Positions 42,088 to 51,651 of a stretch of DNA of 64,000 bases are shown piece after piece. The notes under the pieces are model-generated. The model saw only the letters and a program-made list of their open reading frames with translations. It made no database searches and was not told the origin of the DNA. This DNA is from Gluconacetobacter takamatsuzukensis (lineage in GTDB: Bacteria > Pseudomonadota > Alphaproteobacteria > Acetobacterales > Acetobacteraceae). The first letter of the stretch is position 1. Each line of letters starts with the position of its first letter. The stretch covers positions 124,001 to 188,000 of the forward strand of contig NZ_JABEQK010000007.1 in the NCBI RefSeq assembly GCF_014174275.1. The letters run 5' to 3'. The position numbers and the translations under genes were made by a program.

Positions 42088-43623
42088 ATGACGGCGAAAA
42101 GCCGTGCGCAACGCCGCTCCGCCGGCGACCCGGGGCATGTCCTCCATGCCCCGGCCCCCACGGCCCGCAATGCCGCCCGGGCCCTGTGCCGGGCGGCGGC
42201 CCTCCTGGCCATGCTCTCCCCCCTGGCACCCGGCGCCGCCCGGTCCGCCACCACGCCGCAGGTCACCGACATCCTGCCCTCCGGCGTGCCGCTCCCCCCG
42301 CCGACCCCGGTGGAAGTCCAGCCCTCCGACGACCCCACCACCGAACTGCTGGGCAATGCCGGCGGCGTCCGGCCGTGGCTCGCGCGCCACGGCATCCGCA
42401 TCAACGTGCAGGATGTCGAGGAACTCTGGGGCCTCGCCGCCGGCGGCCTGCATCCCGGCCCCACCTATGACGGCATGACGGCCGTCACCCTGATGGTCGA
42501 TACCGAGCGCAGCCTGGGCTGGCGCGACGGGCTGCTCAACATCAGCGCGCTCCAGATCCGCGGCCGCTCCCTGACGGGCGAGCGCCTCGGCGCCCTCAAC
42601 ACCGCCAGCGGCTACGATGCCGGCCGCTCGACCCGCCTGTTCGAACTCTGGTACGGCCAGGGCTTCTTCAACGACCGGCTGGATATCCGCGTGGGGTCGA
42701 TCGACCTCGATACCGAATTCCTGGTCAGCCAGAACGCCTCGTTCTTCCTCAATGCCAGTTTCGGCTGGCCGCTCTCCACCTCCAGCAACCTCTATTCCGG
42801 CGGCCCGTCCTGGCCCTTCTCGGCCCTGGGGGCCCGGGCGAAATGGATGCCCATCGACCAGCTGGTGCTGATGGGCGCCATCACCGACGACAACCCGACG
42901 CGCGGCCCGTTCTACAGCACCATCGCCCCCACCCAGCGCGACCCCTCGGGCACCGCCTTCTCCACCAGCGGCGGCACCCTCTTCATCGGCGAGGCCCAGT
43001 TCTCCGGCGACGTCGCCCGCTGGACCGCCGGCAAGGACGCCCCCAGCCTGCCCGGCACATGGAAGGTCGGCGGCCTCTACGACACCGGCCGCTTCCCCGA
43101 CCAGCGCTACGACAGCCGCGGCGGCCTGCTGGCCTCCCCCGACAGCACGGGCCAGCCCCTCTACCATCACGACAACTGGATGCTGTACGTGGTGGCCGAC
43201 CAGATGATCTGGCGCGCCGCGAAAGGGTCGAACGAGACCATCAATGTCTTCATGCGCGCCACCACCAACGACGGCTCGCGCAACCGCTTCGCGACCGAAA
43301 TCCAGGGCGGCGTGACCTTCGACGGGCTGGTCCCCGGCCGCGGCGACGACACGATCGGCGTCGCCTGGGGCACCGGCTTCTACGGCAGCCGCGCCATCGG
43401 AAACGCGCGCGACGCCATGCGCCTCGGCACCAGCCTGGCCGGCGCGCTCAAGCCCGAACAGCATGTCGAAGTCACCTACCAGGCCGCCGTCACCCCCTAC
43501 CTCATCCTCCAGCCCGATTTTCAGTATTTCTGGCATGTCGGCGGCACCAGTTTCGACCCCCAGACCGGCCACCCCATCGCCAACGGTGTCGTGCTAGGCC
43601 TAAACCTGACCACCACCTTCTGA
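42088..43623 (+). CDS. oprB: OprB family carbohydrate-selective porin
   Basis: 511 residues with a long N-terminal segment ending in a signal peptide (ALCRAAALLAMLSPLAPGAA). The mature protein starts with a Pro-rich stretch. It carries the OprB domain (WLARHGIRINVQDVEELWGL, later SLGWRDGLLNISALQIRGRS and GVGTGFYGSRAIG-like strands) and ends LGLNLTTTF, with terminal Phe as in outer-membrane porins. OprB porins let sugars and polyols cross the outer membrane and are abundant in acetic acid bacteria. It lies 9 bp after pit, so it is probably co-transcribed, which is unusual for a sugar porin. Confidence 0.88.
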   Translation: MTAKSRAQRRSAGDPGHVLHAPAPTARNAARALCRAAALLAMLSPLAPGAARSATTPQVTDILPSGVPLPPPTPVEVQPSDDPTTELLGNAGGVRPWLARHGIRINVQDVEELWGLAAGGLHPGPTYDGMTAVTLMVDTERSLGWRDGLLNISALQIRGRSLTGERLGALNTASGYDAGRSTRLFELWYGQGFFNDRLDIRVGSIDLDTEFLVSQNASFFLNASFGWPLSTSSNLYSGGPSWPFSALGARAKWMPIDQLVLMGAITDDNPTRGPFYSTIAPTQRDPSGTAFSTSGGTLFIGEAQFSGDVARWTAGKDAPSLPGTWKVGGLYDTGRFPDQRYDSRGGLLASPDSTGQPLYHHDNWMLYVVADQMIWRAAKGSNETINVFMRATTNDGSRNRFATEIQGGVTFDGLVPGRGDDTIGVAWGTGFYGSRAIGNARDAMRLGTSLAGALKPEQHVEVTYQAAVTPYLILQPDFQYFWHVGGTSFDPQTGHPIANGVVLGLNLTTTF

Positions 43624-43783
43624 GCCTGCCTGTAAATGGGCGTTGGTGGCGATCCGACGCGCGTTCCCTGTGCTCCGGTGCTCACGGCCATATAGGCCGC
43701 TCCGCTCCGGTGCTCGGGAACACACGACGGGCGCAGCCCTTCGGGCTACTCTCGCTTACCAACCCCCATTTCCAGGCAGGCTC
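43622..43783. repeat. Palindromic repeat family, copy R4 (first of tandem pair)
   Basis: Begins GAGCCTGCCTGTAAATGGGC inside the oprB stop and ends CATTTCCAGGCAGGCTC. The arms pair over about 20 bp. The core shows GGCGATCCGACGCGCGTTCC, GGTGCTCACGGCCATATAGG and GGGAACACACGACGGGCG. It is followed after 5 bp by R5. Confidence 0.78.
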
Positions 43784-43788
43784 ATCTC

Positions 43789-43946
43789 GCCTGTCCGTAA
43801 ATGGGCGCTGGCGGCGATCCGACGCGCGTTCCCTGTGCTCCGGTGCTCACGGCCATTCAGGCCGCTCCGCTCCGGTGCTCGGGAACACACGACGGGCGCG
43901 GCCCGTTGGGCCGCTCTCGCTCACCAGCCCCCATTTCCGGACAGGC
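43789..43946. repeat. Palindromic repeat family, copy R5 (second of tandem pair)
   Basis: GCCTGTCCGTAAATGGGCGCTGG at the left end pairs with the complement of CCAGCCCCCATTTCCGGACAGGC at the right (20 of 23 positions). It is the copy closest to a consensus. The internal GCTCCGGTGCTC occurs twice as a direct repeat, as in R4. About 85-90% identical to R4 by eye. Together R4 and R5 fill the 434-bp gap between oprB and ppk2, apart from ~110 bp of leader. Confidence 0.78.
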
Positions 43947-44057
43947 TCATCGCGGCACGGGCTGGGATTTCATGAAAATTTCAAGGCGCGGGGCTTTGGA
44001 AAACCCTATTCCGGGCGGTGGGCGCATGGGCGCGGGCGGAAGAGAGAGAGTGCGACG

Positions 44058-44975
44058 ATGGATGACGAGGATCTGGGCAGCCTGTCGGCGGAAGAGCGCG
44101 AGCGCGTGCAGATGCGCCGCGAACTGATCGACGACCTGGACGAGGAATTCGAACTCTCCCTGGAGGAAGAAGCAATCGGCGGCAGGCTCGATGCCGCCGA
44201 CCGCGCATTCCGCCGCGTCTATTTCCGCGAACTGGTCCGCCTCCAGGGCGAACTGATCAAGTTGCAGGACTGGGTCAAGGCAACCGGCCACCGCCTGGTC
44301 GTGATCTTCGAAGGCCGCGACGCCGCCGGCAAGGGCGGCGCGATCAAGCGCATCACCCAGCGGCTGAACCCGCGCATCTGCCGCGTCGCCGCCCTCCCGG
44401 CCCCCAACGACCGCGAGCGCACGCAATGGTATTTCCAGCGCTACGTGGCCCACCTGCCGGCAGCCGGCGAAATCGTCCTGTTCGACCGCAGCTGGTACAA
44501 CCGCGCCGGCGTCGAACGCGTCATGGGCTTCTGCACCGAAGCGGAATACGAGGAATTCTTCCGCTCGGTGCCCGAATTCGAACGCATGCTCGCCCGCAGC
44601 GGCATCCAGATCGTCAAGTTCTGGTTCTCCATCACCGATGACGAGCAGGAGGCCCGCTTCCGCGCGCGGATCGAAGACCCGCTGAAACAGTGGAAGCTCA
44701 GCCCGATGGACCTGGAAAGCCGCCGCAGGTGGGAGGACTATACCCGCGCCAAGGAAACGATGCTCGAACGCTCCAGCATCGACGAGGCCCCCTGGTGGGT
44801 GGTGCAGGCCGTCGACAAGAAGCGCGCGCGCCTCAACTGCATCGCCCACCTGCTCTCGCTGGTGCCCTACGGCCCGGTCCCCAGGCCCGAGGTCGTACTG
44901 CCCGACCGCGTCCACCACCCCGACTACGAACGGCAGCCGACCCCGGATGCCATGATCGTCCCCGCGCGCTATTAG
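44058..44975 (+). CDS. ppk2: Polyphosphate kinase 2
   Basis: 305 residues. A Glu/Asp-rich N-terminus (about 1-40) precedes the PPK2 domain with Walker A GRDAAGKGG (86-94), Walker B/lid FDRSWYNRAGVERVMG (from F142) and PWWVVQAVDKKRARLN near 270. Class I PPK2 enzymes phosphorylate ADP or GDP with polyphosphate. The position near a PiT transporter fits phosphate storage metabolism. The start at 44058 is preceded by GAGAGAGAG. It follows tandem repeats R4 and R5, so it probably has its own promoter. Confidence 0.93.
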   Translation: MDDEDLGSLSAEERERVQMRRELIDDLDEEFELSLEEEAIGGRLDAADRAFRRVYFRELVRLQGELIKLQDWVKATGHRLVVIFEGRDAAGKGGAIKRITQRLNPRICRVAALPAPNDRERTQWYFQRYVAHLPAAGEIVLFDRSWYNRAGVERVMGFCTEAEYEEFFRSVPEFERMLARSGIQIVKFWFSITDDEQEARFRARIEDPLKQWKLSPMDLESRRRWEDYTRAKETMLERSSIDEAPWWVVQAVDKKRARLNCIAHLLSLVPYGPVPRPEVVLPDRVHHPDYERQPTPDAMIVPARY

Positions 44976-45415
44976 CCGCGCCGCACGCGGCCCCCCGGCG
45001 CCCCCGCGCCCACGGGGCCGCCACCCCGGCCCCGACACTCCGGCACCCCACGCCCGCCTTCCGCCCGGCACCGGGCGAACCACCCGCGCCCCTCCGGCGT
45101 TGGGGGCAGGGGCTGCTGCCTTCAGGATGCAGAACAGGGTCCTGAGACGAACGGGTTTTGAAGAAAGCCATTAATCAATAACATGGCGGGTCCTCGATGA
45201 ACGGGGGAGGGAAGGGTGCCTTCCAGCCGGCAGAAAGATCAACCCGCCATAATCGGATGCCGGCCAGGGCACAGTTCCTGCGAACGGTTCTTGTTTACTA
45301 TCCGGCCGACAGGCCATCGAAGCAATTTTCATTATCCGAATATTAAATTTATGGTAGCCAAAATAAAAATGCTCCCCCATCGGCACCTCTCAGTCAGGTA
45401 TAAGAGAGATTCACT
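44976..45415. other. Intergenic region before chemoreceptor gene
   Basis: 440 bp without a supportable gene. The first half is GC-rich and continues the codon texture of ppk2. The last ~130 bp are much more AT-rich (AATATTAAATTTATGG, AAAATAAAAATG) and should contain the promoter of the chemoreceptor. I could not place a convincing sigma28 or sigma70 site. A 71-residue reverse frame at 45171-45386 has no coding character. Confidence 0.5.
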
Positions 45416-46948
45416 ATGAACAATCACGATCTGTCTGACCTCAAATCCAGGCAAGATTTTATCGGAATGGGCGAACGCGACTGTAGCGCCCTCCGATCTG
45501 TTCAGGCTCTCATCGACCGGGAAATGCCCGCGGCGCTGGATAAATTCTACGCCCAGATCCGCCGCAGCCCGCGGACACGCGGCTTCTTTTCCTCCGAAAC
45601 CCAGATCGACCACGCGAAACACGCGCAGGAGACGCACTGGAAGCGCATCTCCAGCGCCCGTTTCGATAACGAATACGTCAACAAGGTCCGCGGGATCGGC
45701 TCCGTCCACGCCCGCATCGGGCTGGAACCCAGCCCCTATATCGGCGGCTACGGAATCATCCTCGACCATCTGCTGCATTCCGTCATCGGCGACCTCCTGT
45801 CCGGCGGCTTCCTGTCGCGCACCTCGTCGCGCACGGCGCGCAACGTGGCCGACGTGGTCGGCAGCCTGTGCAAGGCGGTGCTGGTCGAAATCGACCTCAC
45901 GGTGTCCTCCTACATGGACGACATCAACAAGGCCCGCCTGGCGATGCAGGCGGAACAGGACCGCCGCGCCGAGGAAGACCGCGCGGTGATCGAAACCATC
46001 GGCAACGCCCTGACGGCGCTGGCCAAGGGCGACCTCACCCATCGCATCGAGGGCGACGGCATCCCCGAGCGCCTGCACGCGCTCAAGCAGCATTTCAACC
46101 AGACGGCCGAAACGCTGGAACACAGCCTGGGCAATATCGCGGTCAACGCGGGCGATATCGTCGTCAACGCCGACGGCATCCGCCAGGGCGCCGAAAACCT
46201 CTCCCGCCGCAGCGAGCAGCAGGCCGCAACGCAGGAGGAAATGTCCGCCGCCCTGGGCCAGATCACGCAGCGCGTCACCAGGACGGCCGAGGAAACGCGC
46301 AAGGCCGACCAGATGGCCAACATGGCCCGCAGCGATGCCGAGCACGCGGGCAGCGTCGTCCACGGCACGATCGCGGCCATCGCGGAAATCGAGAAATCCT
46401 CCCGCGAAATGGCGGGCATCATCGGCATCATCAACGAGATCTCGTTCCAGACCAACATCCTGGCCCTCAATGCCAGTGTCGAGGCCGCGCGGGCCGGCAG
46501 CGTCGGCCGCGGCTTCGCCGTGGTGGCCAGCGAGGTCCGCGCCCTGGCGCAGCGCTCCGCCGATGCGGGGCGGGAAATCTCGGCGCTGATCAACCTCTCG
46601 GGCGGCCAGGTCAAGTCCGGCGTGGCACTGGTGCACGAGGCCGGCGAGGCCCTGCAACGCATCATGTCGCAGGTCATGCAGATCAACGACGTGGTGACGA
46701 CCATCTCGGCCTCGACGCAGGAACAGTCGGCCAGCATCAGCCAGCTGAACATCGCCATGGGCGGCCTGGAACAGACGACCCAGAAAAACGCCATCGTGGC
46801 CGAGCAGAGCGCCTCGGCGGTGCGCAACCTGGTCGCAACCTCCGACGAGCTGACGCGCATGGTCGCGGGCTTCACCCTCTCGGGCCGGGACAGCCGGGCC
46901 ACACCGGCACGCAAGAAGCCCAAACTGGCCCTGATCCACACCGATTGA
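45416..46948 (+). CDS. Soluble globin-coupled methyl-accepting chemotaxis protein
   Basis: 510 residues without membrane segments. Residues about 20-165 form a protoglobin/globin-coupled sensor domain with the proximal haem His H98 ([20 protein letters not shown]). A linker with HAMP-like sequence ([20 protein letters not shown]) and a long signalling coiled coil follow. The tip [20 protein letters not shown] is the MCP hairpin that contacts CheA/CheW. It should sense O2 or another haem ligand and signal to chemotaxis proteins encoded elsewhere. No che gene is nearby. Resembles HemAT. Confidence 0.9.
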   Translation: MNNHDLSDLKSRQDFIGMGERDCSALRSVQALIDREMPAALDKFYAQIRRSPRTRGFFSSETQIDHAKHAQETHWKRISSARFDNEYVNKVRGIGSVHARIGLEPSPYIGGYGIILDHLLHSVIGDLLSGGFLSRTSSRTARNVADVVGSLCKAVLVEIDLTVSSYMDDINKARLAMQAEQDRRAEEDRAVIETIGNALTALAKGDLTHRIEGDGIPERLHALKQHFNQTAETLEHSLGNIAVNAGDIVVNADGIRQGAENLSRRSEQQAATQEEMSAALGQITQRVTRTAEETRKADQMANMARSDAEHAGSVVHGTIAAIAEIEKSSREMAGIIGIINEISFQTNILALNASVEAARAGSVGRGFAVVASEVRALAQRSADAGREISALINLSGGQVKSGVALVHEAGEALQRIMSQVMQINDVVTTISASTQEQSASISQLNIAMGGLEQTTQKNAIVAEQSASAVRNLVATSDELTRMVAGFTLSGRDSRATPARKKPKLALIHTD

Positions 46949-46978
46949 ACGCCCCCCGGCGCGGCACCCCCGCGCCCC

Positions 46979-47893
46979 TCACGCGGGGCCGGCCATCGTC
47001 CGGTGCAGAAAGGCGCCGATCTCCTCGGCCATGACGGGCTGGAAGGCGGCGCGGTCGAAGCCCGGCGGGTCCTGCGACGGCGCAAAATCCGGGCGCACCA
47101 TGTTCGCGGGGAAGGGGCTGAGAAACGAGAAATGCCCCGCCCCCGGCACGCACCGGTTATCGACCAGCGCCGGGTCGGGCACCCCCCGCATCACGATATC
47201 GGCCAGCGCCGGCGGCGTCACATCGTCCTCGGCCGCCGTGCGCATCAGAATCGGGCAGCGCACCGCCGACAGCGCGCCGGCCGGGCGAAACCATCCGGTC
47301 GCCGGCGCCAGCAGCACCAGCGCGCGCACGTGCCGGTCATGCGTCACGGCAATGCGGCGCGGCGGGTCGTCCGCGCCGCGCCCCCCGCTCCAGGGCTGCC
47401 CGCCCGCCGCCGCCAGCACCGTATAGGTGCCCAGCGAATGGCCGATCAGCGCCACCCGCCCGGGCCGCAGGGCAGGGCCCACCACCGGGTCGGCAAAGGC
47501 GGCGGCAATGCTCAGGCACACATGCCGGGGGCGGTTTTCCAGATTGGCCTGCGTGCGGGCCAGCCCGTCATCGTTCAGGCTGTTGCCGGGATGTTTCGGC
47601 ATGGCGATCACGAAGCCGCGCGCCGCCAGCGCCATCGCCAGGTCGCGATAAACCCAGGGCGACCCCCCATTGCCGTGCGACAGCACGACCAGCGGCCGGT
47701 CGCCCCCCGCCACCGGGCCGTCGCTCAGGGGCAGGAAATAGGGGCCGAACCGGCGCCGCTGGGGCGTCCCGGCGGCGGGGTACAAAATCGCCAGCGCAAT
47801 CGCCGCATCCTGCACCGCATCGTGGACCGTCAGGCCGCGATAGCCCACCGTGTGCGCAGCACGCCCCGCCGCGTCCGCGTGGCTCTGTTCCAT
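46979..47893 (-). CDS. Alpha/beta hydrolase, dienelactone hydrolase/PAF-acetylhydrolase-like
   Basis: 304 residues. The nucleophile elbow is GHSLGTY, the oxyanion region LVVLSHGNGGSPWVYRDLA, and a late Asp (AEDDVTPP) and His (GAGHFSFL) complete the triad. It is close to the predicted dienelactone-hydrolase group that has HPGNSLND. No signal peptide is seen with start 47893 (GGAGCAGGG upstream); a longer frame reaching 48178 lacks support. Substrate unknown, probably a small ester or lipid. It is divergent from the peptide transporter. Confidence 0.82.
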   Translation of the reverse strand: MEQSHADAAGRAAHTVGYRGLTVHDAVQDAAIALAILYPAAGTPQRRRFGPYFLPLSDGPVAGGDRPLVVLSHGNGGSPWVYRDLAMALAARGFVIAMPKHPGNSLNDDGLARTQANLENRPRHVCLSIAAAFADPVVGPALRPGRVALIGHSLGTYTVLAAAGGQPWSGGRGADDPPRRIAVTHDRHVRALVLLAPATGWFRPAGALSAVRCPILMRTAAEDDVTPPALADIVMRGVPDPALVDNRCVPGAGHFSFLSPFPANMVRPDFAPSQDPPGFDRAAFQPVMAEEIGAFLHRTMAGPA

Positions 47894-48192
47894 CCCTGCT
47901 CCTTTCCGCGCCCGCCATGGGGCCATCCGCGCACCATGCCGATATCGGGCAGGCCGGGCCAGCGGCGGCGCCGCATTGCCCGCGTGCCGGCGCCGAATGG
48001 GTGCGCCCCGCTTCCGTTCGGCGTCGAAACGGTTAAAACGGTCTCGTGAAGCCGCCCGGCCCCGCACCCGCTTGCCCGCCCGGGCAGATCGTCTATTCGC
48101 AACGGGAACCCACCACCCTCTCGCGCCCGGGCGCGACCGGGGCGGTCCCGCAACCCCATTGCCCCATGCGCCGATCACCTGTCAGGACCCTC

Positions 48193-49683
48193 ATGCCCTC
48201 TGCCCCTTCTTCCGTTTCCTCGCGGCCCACGCGGTCTTCCTCCTTCGCCGTCGTGGTCGCGATCGAATTGTGGGAGCGGTTCGGCTATTACGGCATGCAG
48301 GCCGTGCTGCTGCTGTTCATGGTGCGCCAGCTCGGCATGGCCGATGCCCGGGCCAACCTGCTGATGGGCGCCTTCGCGGCCATGGCCTATGCCCTGCCGG
48401 TGGTCGGCGGCTGGGTGGGCGACCGGGTGCTGGGGTCGCGCCGGGCCATGCTGCTGGGCGCCACCTGCATGATGGGCGGCTATGCCGCGCTGGCGGTGGC
48501 CACGGTCCATGTGGGGCTCATGACGCTGGCCATGGCGCTGATCGCGACCGGCAACGGGTTCTTCAAGCCCAACGCCGCCAACCTGGTCCGCCGCATCTAC
48601 GAAGGCGACGACACGGCGCTCGATTCCGCCTTCACTCTCTACTACATGGCCGTCAATGTCGGCTCCACGGCATCGATCCTGCTGACCCCCGTGTTGCAGG
48701 ACCATTTCGGCCCGGCCGCCTCCTTCGCCACCTGCTCCGGCGGGCTGCTGTTCGGCCTGTGCGTCTATACGGTCCTGCGCAGCCGGCTGCGCCATGTCGG
48801 CTCGGCGCCCGATTTCCTGCCATTGGCGGCGGGCCCGGTGGCCTGCCTGCTGCTGGGCATGGCGGCCACGATCACGGGCCTGCACCTGGTCCTCGACCGC
48901 CCCTCCGTGGCGCGGGCCTGCGTGTGGCTGGCCGCGCTGGCGGTGCTGGCCATGTGGGCGGTCATCTACCGCCGCGCGGCCCCGGCCCAGCGCCCGGGCC
49001 TGCGCATGGCCTACATGCTGTCGATCCAGGGCATGATCTATTTCGTGTTCTACCAGCAGATCGCAACGTCGCTGACCCTGTTCGCCCTGCGCGCGGTGCG
49101 CGGCGACGTCACGCTGGGCGGGTTCACGCTGTTTCACATGTCGGCCGGCCAGTTCCAGGCCCTCAACCCGATCTGGATCATGGTGGCCAGCCCCATCCTG
49201 GCCTTCCTCTACCGCCGCCTGGCCCGGCAGGGGCGCGACCTGCCGATCGCGCGCAAATTCGTCCTCGGCTACAGCCTGGTCACGCTGGCCTTCGTCATCT
49301 GGTGGCTGGGCGCGCTGTCGGGCGGCACCGGGCTGGTCTCGCCCTGGTTCATGGTCGCGGCCTATTGCGCGCTGGCGGTGGGCGAACTGCTGGTCGGCGG
49401 GCTGGGCCTGGCCGTGATCGCCCGCTACGTCCCCGCCGCCATGGGCGGGTTCATGATGGGCTCGTACCTGCTGGCCATGGGCGTTGCCATGTATGTCGGC
49501 AGCATGGTCGCCAACCTCGCCGCCGGCGCCCCCACCCACCCGGCGGCAGGGGCCCAGGCCTATGCCGGCCTGTTCCTCACCCTTGCCATCGCCGCCGGCC
49601 TGATCGTGGTCCTGTTCGCGGCCCTGCTGCCGCTGGCACGGCGGTGGGATCGCCAGCATGTCGCGGCTTCCGTTCCTTTTTGA
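48193..49683 (+). CDS. POT/PTR2 family proton-dependent peptide transporter
   Basis: 496 residues, 12-14 membrane helices. The POT signature ExxERFxYYG is present (ELWERFGYYGMQAVLLLFMV), as is GNGFFKPNAANLVRRIYEGD in helices 4-5 and MIYFVFYQQIATSLTLFALR near helix 7. It imports di- and tripeptides with H+. Start 48193 has AGGA upstream; earlier ATGs in frame (48046, 48166) would add an improbable Pro/Arg-rich leader. The stop codon lies inside the A/T hairpin of module G5. Confidence 0.9.
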   Translation: MPSAPSSVSSRPTRSSSFAVVVAIELWERFGYYGMQAVLLLFMVRQLGMADARANLLMGAFAAMAYALPVVGGWVGDRVLGSRRAMLLGATCMMGGYAALAVATVHVGLMTLAMALIATGNGFFKPNAANLVRRIYEGDDTALDSAFTLYYMAVNVGSTASILLTPVLQDHFGPAASFATCSGGLLFGLCVYTVLRSRLRHVGSAPDFLPLAAGPVACLLLGMAATITGLHLVLDRPSVARACVWLAALAVLAMWAVIYRRAAPAQRPGLRMAYMLSIQGMIYFVFYQQIATSLTLFALRAVRGDVTLGGFTLFHMSAGQFQALNPIWIMVASPILAFLYRRLARQGRDLPIARKFVLGYSLVTLAFVIWWLGALSGGTGLVSPWFMVAAYCALAVGELLVGGLGLAVIARYVPAAMGGFMMGSYLLAMGVAMYVGSMVANLAAGAPTHPAAGAQAYAGLFLTLAIAAGLIVVLFAALLPLARRWDRQHVAASVPF

Positions 49684-49778
49684 AAAAAAGAACCAAAAAA
49701 CGTCCGATCCGTTCGGCAGCCTTGGGCCTGCACCCTCAGCGGCTGCCAAACGACCGGGGCCAGGGCAGCGCCCTGGCC
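49672..49778. repeat. Gene-end module G5 between convergent genes
   Basis: The A/T hairpin GTTCCTTTTT/AAAAAAAGAAC (49672-49693) overlaps the POT stop. Then come GGCAGCC/GGCTGCC (49715-49721, 49741-49747) and GGCCAGGGCagcGCCCTGGCC (49758-49778), just 10 bp before the end of yqhD. It resembles module G1 (same CCAGGGCagcGCCCTGG) and G3 (same A/T hairpin). Probable bidirectional terminator. Confidence 0.65.
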
Positions 49779-49788
49779 TGACCCGGTC

Positions 49789-50946
49789 TCAGAGGCTGGC
49801 TTCCAGCACGCGCCGGCTGACATCCAGCGTCACATCCTGGTGTTCGCCCAGCGCCGTCATGCCATGCTGTTCCAGTTGCCCGATCACCCCGTCGATGGTC
49901 TCGGTGCCCAGCCCGTAGGCCGACAGGCGGGTCGGAATGTCCAGGCTTTCGAAGAAGGCCCGCGTCCGCGCGATCGCGGCATCGATCCGCTCGTCCTCGG
50001 TGCCCTCGCGCAGGTTCCACACCCGCTCGGCATATTGCAGCAGCTTGCCGCGCTTGGCCTCGCGGCGCACGCGCAGCATGGCGGGCAGCACGATGGCCAG
50101 CGTGCGGGCATGGTCGATATCGTGGCGCGCCGTCAGCTCGTGGCCGATCATGTGCGTCGCCCAGTCCTGCGGCACACCGGCACCGATCAGCCCGTTCAGC
50201 GCCAGGGTCGCAATCCACATCAGGTTCGCGCGCAGATCGTAATCGTGCGGGTCGGCCAGCACCTTGGGCCCGATCTCGATCAGGCTCAGCAGCAGCCCTT
50301 CGGCAAAACGGTCCTGCGCCATGCCCCCGGCCGGATAGGTCAGATATTGCTCCATGATGTGCGTAAAGGCATCGGCCACCCCGTTGGCCACTTGCCGCAC
50401 CGGCAGCGTATAGGTCTTCTCCGGGTCCAGAACCGAGAAGCGCGGAAAGACGTACGGGCTGCCGAAGGCCAGCTTCTCCTTCGTCTCCGCGCGGGAAATG
50501 ACGCTGAAACTGTTCATCTCCGACCCGGTGGCCGGCAGCGTCAGCACACTGCCGAACGGCAGCGCCCCGGTCACGTCGGCCCCATGGGTGCGCAGGATGT
50601 CCCATGCGTCGCCCTCATGGTTCACGGCGGCGGCGACGAACTTCGTGCCGTCGATCACCGATCCACCGCCGACCGCCAGCAGAAAATCCAGCCCCTCGGC
50701 ACGAATGGCCGCAACCGCCCGCATCAGCGTCTCATAGGTCGGGTTGGCCTCGATCCCGCCGAATTCGCGCACCGTGCGCGCACCCAGCGCGGCACGCACC
50801 TCGGCCAGCGTGCCGTTCTTCTCGGCGCTGGCACCGCCATACAGCACCAGCACCCGCGCCTCGGCCGGCACATGGTCGGCAAGCTGCGCGATCGTACCCT
50901 TGCCGAACAGGATCCGGGTCGGATTGTAGAATTCGAAATTCTGCAT
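49789..50946 (-). CDS. yqhD: YqhD-type iron-containing alcohol dehydrogenase / aldehyde reductase
   Basis: 385 residues, group III alcohol dehydrogenase. The NADP-binding GGGSVIDGTK and LTLPATGSEMN motifs are clear. The metal ligands match E. coli YqhD with a constant shift of two residues: D192, H196 (ADAFTHIMEQY), H265 (DWATHMIGHE) and H279 (HDIDHARTLA). It reduces short or peroxidation-derived aldehydes with NADPH. Start 50946 has GGAGAC upstream. It lies 84 bp downstream of a TetR gene on the same strand, probably its regulator. Confidence 0.9.
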   Translation of the reverse strand: MQNFEFYNPTRILFGKGTIAQLADHVPAEARVLVLYGGASAEKNGTLAEVRAALGARTVREFGGIEANPTYETLMRAVAAIRAEGLDFLLAVGGGSVIDGTKFVAAAVNHEGDAWDILRTHGADVTGALPFGSVLTLPATGSEMNSFSVISRAETKEKLAFGSPYVFPRFSVLDPEKTYTLPVRQVANGVADAFTHIMEQYLTYPAGGMAQDRFAEGLLLSLIEIGPKVLADPHDYDLRANLMWIATLALNGLIGAGVPQDWATHMIGHELTARHDIDHARTLAIVLPAMLRVRREAKRGKLLQYAERVWNLREGTEDERIDAAIARTRAFFESLDIPTRLSAYGLGTETIDGVIGQLEQHGMTALGEHQDVTLDVSRRVLEASL

Positions 50947-51030
50947 GGTGTCTCCTCGCCGCCGGGCAACCCGGCGCAATCGTGCGCAAGCGGGGCCCGG
51001 CCCCGACCTCCGCTCCGGTAAAAATTCAGG

Positions 51031-51630
51031 TCAGGCCGGCAGGCCCAGCATCCGGCGGGTGGCCGCCATGGCATCGTCGAACGGCTGCCGGTCGCGGGTA
51101 AATTTCGCCAGCAGCGTCGCCCCCAGCCATAGCTGGTACACGGCAGCCGCCAGCGGCCGCGCCTCCTCCGCCACGGGCAGCGATCCATCCTGCCGCCCGG
51201 CGACGATAAAACGGGCCAGCCGGTCCACCACGGCGGTCGCCCCGTCCTGCAGGATCAGCCGCATCCGCTCCGACAGGTCGCAGACCTCGGCACCCAGCTT
51301 CACGGCCAGGCAATGGTCGTGCACCGTCCCGGCGACATGCGCATCGCGCCACTGGCCCAGATAGGTCATGAACCGCGTGCCGGCGGTGCCCTCCCGCTGC
51401 TCCAGCAACCCGTCGATCCGCGCCAGATAGGCCGTGAAATACTGCTCCAGCAACGCCTCGCCGAACGCCTCCTTCGAGGCGAAGTAATGATAGAACGACC
51501 CTTTGGGAATCTCCGCGGCACACAGGATCTCATTCAGCCCGACCGCCGAAAATCCCTTGCTGCCGATGATCGGCCGCGCCGTATCCAGGATATGGCGGCG
51601 CACATCGTGATGGACGGAAGCTGCGTTCAT
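51031..51630 (-). CDS. TetR family regulator
   Basis: 199 residues with start 51630; ATG 51651 would abut the operator and is less likely. The HTH GFSAVGLNEILCAAEIPKGS is followed by FYHYFASKEAFGEALLEQYF. The C-terminal domain has HDHCLAVKLGAEVCDLSERM with two Cys, a feature of NemR-like regulators that respond to electrophiles or aldehydes through cysteine. Together with the downstream YqhD-type aldehyde reductase this suggests an aldehyde-stress switch; inferred, not shown. Confidence 0.85.
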   Translation of the reverse strand: MNAASVHHDVRRHILDTARPIIGSKGFSAVGLNEILCAAEIPKGSFYHYFASKEAFGEALLEQYFTAYLARIDGLLEQREGTAGTRFMTYLGQWRDAHVAGTVHDHCLAVKLGAEVCDLSERMRLILQDGATAVVDRLARFIVAGRQDGSLPVAEEARPLAAAVYQLWLGATLLAKFTRDRQPFDDAMAATRRMLGLPA

Positions 51631-51651
51631 GCCCGGCAGACTATCCCGCAT

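Noticed and set aside
43622-43946. Tandem palindromes R4/R5 as a CRISPR array
   Set aside because: The repeats are ~160 bp, fold back over their whole length and are dispersed elsewhere; no cas genes.
45171-45386. 71-residue minus-strand frame before the chemoreceptor
   Set aside because: It lies in the AT-rich promoter region, with no ribosome binding site and no similarity to any family I know.
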